Below the pieces are notes generated by a model that was not told the DNA's origin, ran no database searches, and saw only the letters and a list, made by a program, of their open reading frames with translations. Below are positions 6,319-10,217 of a stretch of DNA of 10,217 nt, piece by piece. The DNA comes from JAYFNU01 sp964458545 (GTDB taxonomy: Bacteria > Bacillota > Clostridia > Oscillospirales > Ruminococcaceae), in contig CAYWJF010000055.1 of NCBI GenBank assembly GCA_964458545.1, positions 1-10,217 on the forward strand. Reading direction: 5' to 3'. The position numbers and the translations under genes were made by a program. Position 1 is the first letter of the stretch, and each line of letters opens with the position of its first letter.

Positions 6319-6951
6319 TTATACCTCGAGCGCCGCAAAGACAGCGCGGGTTGTATCCGCTATGTCCGCAGTGCCCGTAACCTCACGAAGCTTGCCTCTC
6401 TTCTGGTAGAAGTCCTTAAGCTTCTCGGTTACCTCGTGATAAACCTGAAGGCGGCGCTTGACCGTTTCCTTCTCGTCATCACTTCTGATTATCAGCGGCT
6501 CGCCACACTTATCGCACACGCCGTCAGCTTTTGGCTTTCTGTGTACAACGTGGTAGCTCGCGCCGCATTTTGGGCAGGTACGTCTGCCCGACATTCTGTC
6601 GATAATTACGGAATCTGGAACGTCGATGTCGATAACCTTATCTATATCCACGCCCATATCCTCAAGCGCCTTCGCCTGTTCTATCGTGCGGGGGAACCCG
6701 TCGAGTATAAACCCGTCGGCGCAGTCCTCGCCTGAAAGTCGCTCATTAATAATTCCGATTATAACGTCGTCGGGCACGAGCGCACCCTCGTCCATAAAGG
6801 CTTTCGCCTTTAGTCCGAGCTCGGTGCCCTCGCGTACCGCTTCTTTAAGAATGTTGCCCGTGCTGATTATGGGGACCGAGAGACGACCCGCGATTATCTC
6901 GCTTTGCGTTCCCTTTCCCGCGCCGGGCGCGCCTAATAAAATAAGCTTCAT
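6319..6951 (-). CDS. adk: Adenylate kinase with zinc-binding LID
   Basis: This 210-residue enzyme interconverts ATP + AMP and 2 ADP in the cytoplasm. The P-loop GAPGAGKGT is at residues 7-15, the AMP-binding motif DGFPRT at 84-89 (Arg88), and the LID arginines at Arg123 and Arg156. The long-type LID contains Cys126-x2-Cys129 and Cys146-x2-Cys149, a four-cysteine zinc site as in many Gram-positive adenylate kinases. The AMP-site motif usually written STGDxxR reads STGNILK (30-36), so the usual Asp33 and Arg36 positions are Asn and Lys. The ribosome binding site is weak (GGGAAG). The gene lies 12 bp after secY and 3 bp before map, the common Bacillota arrangement. Confidence 0.98.
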   Translation of the reverse strand: MKLILLGAPGAGKGTQSEIIAGRLSVPIISTGNILKEAVREGTELGLKAKAFMDEGALVPDDVIIGIINERLSGEDCADGFILDGFPRTIEQAKALEDMGVDIDKVIDIDVPDSVIIDRMSGRRTCPKCGASYHVVHRKPKADGVCDKCGEPLIIRSDDEKETVKRRLQVYHEVTEKLKDFYQKRGKLREVTGTADIADTTRAVFAALEV

Positions 6952-6963
6952 ACCGACACTTCC

Positions 6964-8289
6964 CTATTCAAGGAATCCTTTGTGGTGACGCATGAGCATA
7001 TAAGACTCAAGCGTGTTCGAAATTTCGAGCGCAACGCCGACGAGAATGAGTACCGACGTACCGCCCAGAGCTATCTGGATACCGGTGAGGTTGGAAATCA
7101 CTATCGGAAGGGTCGCCGCCACAACAAGGAATATACCACCGATAAAGGTTACCTTTGAGATAACCCTTGCTATGAAATCTGAGGTGGGCTTGCCGGGACG
7201 AATTCCGGGAATCATACCAGAATTTTTGCGTAGGTCGTTCGCCATCTGTATCGGGTTGTACTGAACGGCTACATAGAAGTAGTTGAAGCCGATTATGAAC
7301 AGCGCGTAAAGCACCGCATAAAGCCAACCGCTCGTATCAAACAAATCCAAAAACTTCGAGTTCCAGTTGAAAAACGCGTTAAGCGTAGCGGGAACCGAAA
7401 GGAACGTACTTGCAAAAATTATGGGAAGAACGCCCGTCATATTGACCTTAATGGGGATATTCGTGTTCTGTCCGCCGTAGAGCTTACGTCCCACAACGCG
7501 CTTCGCGTACTGTACGGGAATGCGTCTTTCCGCCGCCGTCATAACGATAATCATTACGAAGGTAAGCGCGAGAACAATAATTACTACGGGAAGCAACGCC
7601 CAATACTGGGGCTGCGCGGGCGCGGTTGCACCCGTTGTGGGGTTGACATACTTGCCAGCCGCCATCTGGAAATATCCGACAAAGGTTCTGATGAAATTAG
7701 CGAGATTCGAGATAATACCGATAAAGATGATAAGGGAAATACCGTTTCCGATACCCTTGGCGTCTATCTGCTCGCCGAGCCACATAAGTAGCACCGAGCC
7801 GCCCGCGAGACAGCCGATAATGACTATCGCCGCGAATACGCCGCTGAAGCCGTCGCTGAACTTATAAACAAGCGCGTTCTGGTTCTGAAGAAGAATGTAA
7901 TAAACAATTCCCATAGAAACCGAAAGAACTATCGAGGAATATCTCATTAGCTTGTTTAGCTTTGTGCGTCCCTCTTCGCCTTCCTTAGACCAACGCTCGA
8001 GGGCGGGAATTACCACCTGAAGGAGCTGGATAATAATTGAGGCGTTGATGTAGGGGGAAACACCGAGCGCGAACAGCGTAGCTATCGAGAAGCTTCCGCC
8101 GGTCATCATATCGAAGAATCCGAATATAGTGTTGGTGTCTGTCAACGCGCTTGCGGCAAGCGCTTTTGCGTCAACAAACGGCGCGGGGATTGCGGCTCCG
8201 AGACGGAAGATAAGCAGTATTAATAAAGTATACAGTATCTTCTTGCGAAGCTCGTCGATTTTCCAAGCGTTTTTGAAGGTTTGGAACAT
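6964..8289 (-). CDS. secY: Preprotein translocase channel subunit SecY
   Basis: This 441-residue integral membrane protein forms the SecYEG protein-conducting channel. Ten hydrophobic segments are visible, roughly at residues 17-35, 70-95, 118-135, 152-172, 183-200, 230-253, 286-305, 322-343, 379-398 and 408-425. Family motifs include FRLGAAIPAP near TM1, GVSPYINASIIIQLL in TM2, and EGRTKLNKLMRYSS. The C5 cytoplasmic loop PGIRPGKPT contains Arg364, the equivalent of the SecA-contacting Arg357 in E. coli. GAGGTG lies 9 nt upstream of the ATG, which is only 2 bp after the rplO stop, suggesting coupling. The stop codon is TAG. The TM5-TM6 loop (about 201-229) is slightly long and Ala/Pro/Thr-rich. 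Confidence 0.99.
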   Translation of the reverse strand: MFQTFKNAWKIDELRKKILYTLLILLIFRLGAAIPAPFVDAKALAASALTDTNTIFGFFDMMTGGSFSIATLFALGVSPYINASIIIQLLQVVIPALERWSKEGEEGRTKLNKLMRYSSIVLSVSMGIVYYILLQNQNALVYKFSDGFSGVFAAIVIIGCLAGGSVLLMWLGEQIDAKGIGNGISLIIFIGIISNLANFIRTFVGYFQMAAGKYVNPTTGATAPAQPQYWALLPVVIIVLALTFVMIIVMTAAERRIPVQYAKRVVGRKLYGGQNTNIPIKVNMTGVLPIIFASTFLSVPATLNAFFNWNSKFLDLFDTSGWLYAVLYALFIIGFNYFYVAVQYNPIQMANDLRKNSGMIPGIRPGKPTSDFIARVISKVTFIGGIFLVVAATLPIVISNLTGIQIALGGTSVLILVGVALEISNTLESYMLMRHHKGFLE

Positions 8290-8291
8290 CG

Positions 8292-8732
8292 TTAAATCAC
8301 CTCGGCCTTTCCGCCGGCCTGTTCTATTTTTTCTTTAGCGGACGCGGAAAACGCGTTGAGCTTAACAGTGAGCTTCTTCTCAAGCTTTCCGTTTCCGAGT
8401 ACCTTGATACCGTCTAAAGAATTCTTGATTATGCCGGCTTCTATAACTGCCTTTGCGTCAACCGTCGCGCCGTCAGCAAACTTGTTGTTGAGGTCGGAAA
8501 GGTTGATTGTCGCATACTTTGTTGCGAAAATGTTCTTGAAGCCGCGTTTAGGAATGCGGCGAACGAGCGGTAACTGACCGCCCTCGAAGTACGCGCCCTT
8601 GTGACCGGAACGCGCAAGCTGGCCCTTATGACCCTTGCCCGCAGTCTTTCCGTTTCCGGAACCGGCTCCGCGACCTTTACGCTTTACTTCGCTGGTTGCA
8701 CCCTTTGCGGGCGCAAGCTCATGGAGCTTCAT
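8292..8732 (-). CDS. rplO: 50S ribosomal protein L15
   Basis: This 146-residue protein is uL15, a 23S rRNA-binding protein required for late 50S assembly. The glycine- and lysine-rich N-terminal extension that threads into rRNA is conserved: MKLHELAPAKGAT, then RKGRGAGSGNGKTAGKGHKGQLARSG. It is followed by FEGGQLPLVRRIPKRGF and the globular C-terminal half. The ATG is preceded by an ideal AAGGAGGTG. It lies 19 bp after rpmD and 2 bp before secY. Length and residues are typical, in contrast to the adjacent L30. Confidence 0.98.
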   Translation of the reverse strand: MKLHELAPAKGATSEVKRKGRGAGSGNGKTAGKGHKGQLARSGHKGAYFEGGQLPLVRRIPKRGFKNIFATKYATINLSDLNNKFADGATVDAKAVIEAGIIKNSLDGIKVLGNGKLEKKLTVKLNAFSASAKEKIEQAGGKAEVI

Positions 8733-8751
8733 AGGAATGCACCTCCTTGCT

Positions 8752-9216
8752 TTATGCTTCGGTTACTTCAACCATGTGAGAAATCTTTGTGATTTTGCCG
8801 CGCGTAGCAGCGTTGTCGGGCTGAACGGTGGCATCGCCTATTTTGCGAAGTCCGAGCGATTTTGCCGTCGCTATCTGCTTGTCGGTTCTGCCTGCAAGGC
8901 TCTTCGTTAGACGAACCTTGAGACCGCCCTTCTTTACCGCCTTCTTGGCGGCGGGCTTTGCCTCGACAGCCGCTTCGGTTTTCTCGGCAGGCTTTGTCTC
9001 GGCTTTCGCAGCGGCTGTCTTGGTAGCCGTCGCTTTCTTAGGAGCCGCCTTTTCAGCGGCGGGCTTCTTCTCGGCTGTTGCCTTGGAAGCCGCTGCCTTC
9101 TTGGGGGCTGCCTTTTCCGCGGCGGGCTTAGCCGCTACTTTCTTTTCGGTGGACGCGGTCTTCTTGGCGGCGGGCTCCTTTTCGGAAGCTGCCGTGGTTT
9201 TCTTCTCTTCAGCCAT
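8752..9216 (-). CDS. rpmD: 50S ribosomal protein L30 with a long Ala/Lys-rich N-terminal extension
   Basis: The C-terminal 58 residues (about 97-154) are a complete uL30. They contain GGLKVRLTKSLAGR, KSLGLRKIGDATVQPDN, RGKITKISHMVEV, and the usual length of bacterial L30 is about 60. In front lies an extension of about 96 residues composed of 34 Ala, 26 Lys, 12 Glu, 10 Thr, 7 Pro and a few Ser/Val. It has no aromatic residue, no Arg and no Gly, and a net charge near +14. The low complexity resembles histone H1 or HU C-terminal tails. The start is secure: ATG at 9216 follows GGGAGGA in the 17-bp gap after rpsE, where rpmD normally starts. No other Met precedes the L30 core. The extension is probably disordered and RNA- or DNA-binding (inference). 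Core identity is certain; the function of the tail is unknown. Confidence 0.96.
   Translation of the reverse strand: MAEEKKTTAASEKEPAAKKTASTEKKVAAKPAAEKAAPKKAAASKATAEKKPAAEKAAPKKATATKTAAAKAETKPAEKTEAAVEAKPAAKKAVKKGGLKVRLTKSLAGRTDKQIATAKSLGLRKIGDATVQPDNAATRGKITKISHMVEVTEA
9004..9129 (-). repeat. 21-residue tandem repeat inside the L30 extension
   Basis: Residues 30-50 and 51-71 of the rpmD product are two adjacent 21-residue units (63 bp each; 9067-9129 and 9004-9066). Both begin with the identical 12-mer KPAAEKAAPKKA and share scattered Ala/Lys positions afterwards. At the DNA level the units match only partly, with synonymous differences. The duplication is therefore not very recent, or the similarity is maintained by composition. 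Confidence 0.75.
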
Positions 9217-9233
9217 TGTTACCTTATCCTCCC

Positions 9234-9734
9234 TTAACCTAAAATCTCTTTCGCGGATTTTCCGCGAACAGCGGCGACCTCGTCAACCGTGCGAAGCGTT
9301 GTGAGACCCTGAAGGGTAGCTCTTACAACGTTGTTGGGGTTGTTGGAACGAAGCGACTTCGTACGAATATCGCTTATTCCCGCAGCCTCCATGACCGCAC
9401 GGACAGGACCGCCCGCAATTATTCCGGTACCGGGTCCGGCGGGCTTAAGAAGCACGCTTCCTGCACCGAATTTTCCGATAACCTCGTGAGGAATTGTTGT
9501 TCCTCTAAGGGAAACCTTTACTATGTTTTTCTTCGCGTCCTCAAGTCCCTTGCGAATCGCTTCGGGAACTTCACCCGCTTTTCCGAGTCCGACACCTACT
9601 ATTCCGTTGCCGTCGCCGACAACTACGAGGGCCGAGAACTTGAAAATACGACCGCCCTTTACGGTTTTGGATACGCGGTTAATTGATACAACCTTTTCTT
9701 TAAGGTCGAGCGTTGCTGCGTCGAGTCTTTCCAA
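9234..9734 (-). CDS. rpsE: 30S ribosomal protein S5 (TTG start)
   Basis: This 166-residue protein is uS5, located at the mRNA entry side of the 30S subunit and involved in accuracy and helicase activity of the ribosome. The N-terminal double-stranded-RNA-binding-like domain contains LKEKVVSINRVSKTVKGGR and FSALVVVGDGNG (about 11-44). The C-terminal domain contains TTIPHEVIGKFGAG, LLKPAGPGTGIIAGGPVRAV and SLRSNNPNNVVRATLQGL. The start codon is TTG (9734..9732), preceded by GGGAGGAG at suitable spacing; no in-frame ATG is available and the N-terminus aligns with the family. It lies 17 bp after rplR and 17 bp before rpmD. Confidence 0.98.
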   Translation of the reverse strand: MERLDAATLDLKEKVVSINRVSKTVKGGRIFKFSALVVVGDGNGIVGVGLGKAGEVPEAIRKGLEDAKKNIVKVSLRGTTIPHEVIGKFGAGSVLLKPAGPGTGIIAGGPVRAVMEAAGISDIRTKSLRSNNPNNVVRATLQGLTTLRTVDEVAAVRGKSAKEILG

Positions 9735-9751
9735 AATCTTTCTCCTCCCTC

Positions 9752-10111
9752 TTAGAACTTAAGGCCGCCCTCGCGGGCACCCTCGGCTAAAGCCTGAACA
9801 CGTCCGTGATACACGAAGCCTCCGCGGTCAAAAACAACCTCGCTGATACCCAGCTTGACTGCCTTCTTCGCAATCGCCTCGCCCACCTTCTTGGCGGCTT
9901 CGGCATTGCCCGTATATCCTTCAAAGCCCTTATCGAGCGATGAAGCTGCGCAGAGCGTTACGCCCTTTACGTCATCAATTATCTGGGCGTAAATGTGCTT
10001 GGCGGAGCGGAATACGCTAAGACGCGGACACTCTGTTGTGCCGTTAATCTTACCGCGGACGCGCTTATGTCTTATAAGACGCTGCTTGTTGCTGTCGCGT
10101 TTGGTAATCAT
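9752..10111 (-). CDS. rplR: 50S ribosomal protein L18
   Basis: This 119-residue protein is uL18, which binds 5S rRNA and docks it in the central protuberance of the 50S subunit. The family blocks are RHKRVRGKINGTTECPRLSVFRSAKHIYAQIIDD (about 14-47), GNAEAAKKVGEAIAKKA, and the C-terminal VVFDRGGFVYHGRVQALAEGAREGGL. The start is ATG at 10111. Its Shine-Dalgarno AAAGGAG is 12 nt upstream, longer than for its neighbours. A short ATG-AGA-TTA-TGA reading frame lies in between and its stop overlaps this ATG. Length is normal for the family. Confidence 0.98.
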   Translation of the reverse strand: MITKRDSNKQRLIRHKRVRGKINGTTECPRLSVFRSAKHIYAQIIDDVKGVTLCAASSLDKGFEGYTGNAEAAKKVGEAIAKKAVKLGISEVVFDRGGFVYHGRVQALAEGAREGGLKF

Positions 10112-10132
10112 AATCTCATTTCGCTCCTTTCA

Positions 10133-10217
10133 TTAACCCTTTGCGCCCTTGCCGGCCTTACCGTCCTTACGGATGATAACCTCGTCGGCATACTTGATAC
10201 CCTTGCCCTTATAAGGC
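10133..10217 (-). CDS. rplF: 50S ribosomal protein L6, C-terminal fragment
   Basis: The last 27 codons and the TAA stop (10135..10133) are present; the rest lies beyond the right edge. The visible peptide contains PYKGKGIKYADEVIIRKDGKAGKG, which matches the conserved uL6 C-terminus (PYKGKGI+Y..E...RK.GK). uL6 binds 23S rRNA near the sarcin-ricin loop and the factor-binding site. Position immediately upstream of rplR, with a 21-bp gap carrying AAAGGAG, is canonical for the spc operon and confirms the call. Confidence 0.95.
   Translation of the reverse strand, partial: PYKGKGIKYADEVIIRKDGKAGKGAKG

Noticed and set aside
8929..8970. An internal start that would give a normal-length L30
   Set aside because: There is no Met codon before the L30 core except at 9216, and no Shine-Dalgarno-like sequence with a suitable alternative start was seen near residue 96.
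8828..9304. A 158-codon plus-strand open frame rich in Ala, Phe and Val, antisense to rpmD and looking like a membrane protein
   Set aside because: It is the complement of the Ala/Lys-rich L30 tail: the repetitive AAG and GCN codons read backwards give Phe/Leu and Ala-type codons. It has no family motif, crosses into rpsE, and the minus strand holds an unmistakable ribosomal gene.

Overview
The window is a bacterial chromosome segment. All credible genes lie on the minus strand, so transcription runs from high to low coordinates. Most of it is the distal half of the spc-alpha ribosomal protein superoperon. In transcription order the genes are rplF (last 27 residues only), rplR, rpsE, rpmD, rplO, secY, adk, map, a small KOW-domain protein gene, infA, rpmJ, rpsM, rpsK, rpsD, rpoA and rplQ. 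This order, with adk-map-KOW-infA inserted after secY and rpsD placed before rpoA, is typical of Bacillota. The KOW/L14e-like gene, the zinc-type S4 and the protein sequences point to class Clostridia, perhaps an Oscillospirales-like gut or anaerobic lineage. That finer placement is an inference from general resemblance, not from a database search.

Region 2043-10217 is tightly packed. Gaps are 2-75 bp, nearly every gene has a clear Shine-Dalgarno sequence, and no internal terminator is visible. The products are ribosomal proteins (L6, L18, S5, L30, L15, L36, S13, S11, S4, L17), initiation factor IF-1, the SecY translocon channel, adenylate kinase, methionine aminopeptidase and the RNA polymerase alpha subunit. 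Ribosome assembly, initiation, nascent-chain processing, membrane insertion and transcription capacity are thus made together. The unit ends at a strong intrinsic terminator (1993-2022) just after rplQ.

Region 316-1914 is a separate gene for a cytoplasmic SGNH-type sialate O-acetylesterase-like enzyme. It has its own extended -10 promoter (about 1937-1967) and its own terminator (183-211). Region 1-75 holds the first 25 codons of a YgiQ-family (UPF0313) radical SAM protein, apparently with its own promoter.

The most unusual feature is rpmD. Ribosomal protein L30 is normally about 60 residues, but here it is 154. An N-terminal extension of about 96 residues is made almost only of Ala, Lys, Glu, Thr and Pro, resembles a histone H1 or HU tail, and contains a 21-residue tandem repeat. 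The rest of the superoperon is conventional. Minor curiosities are TTG start codons on infA and rpsE, a three-codon mini-ORF whose stop overlaps the rplR start, and substitutions in the AMP-site motif of adenylate kinase. I found no CRISPR array, mobile element, tRNA, rRNA or multi-gene novel system.
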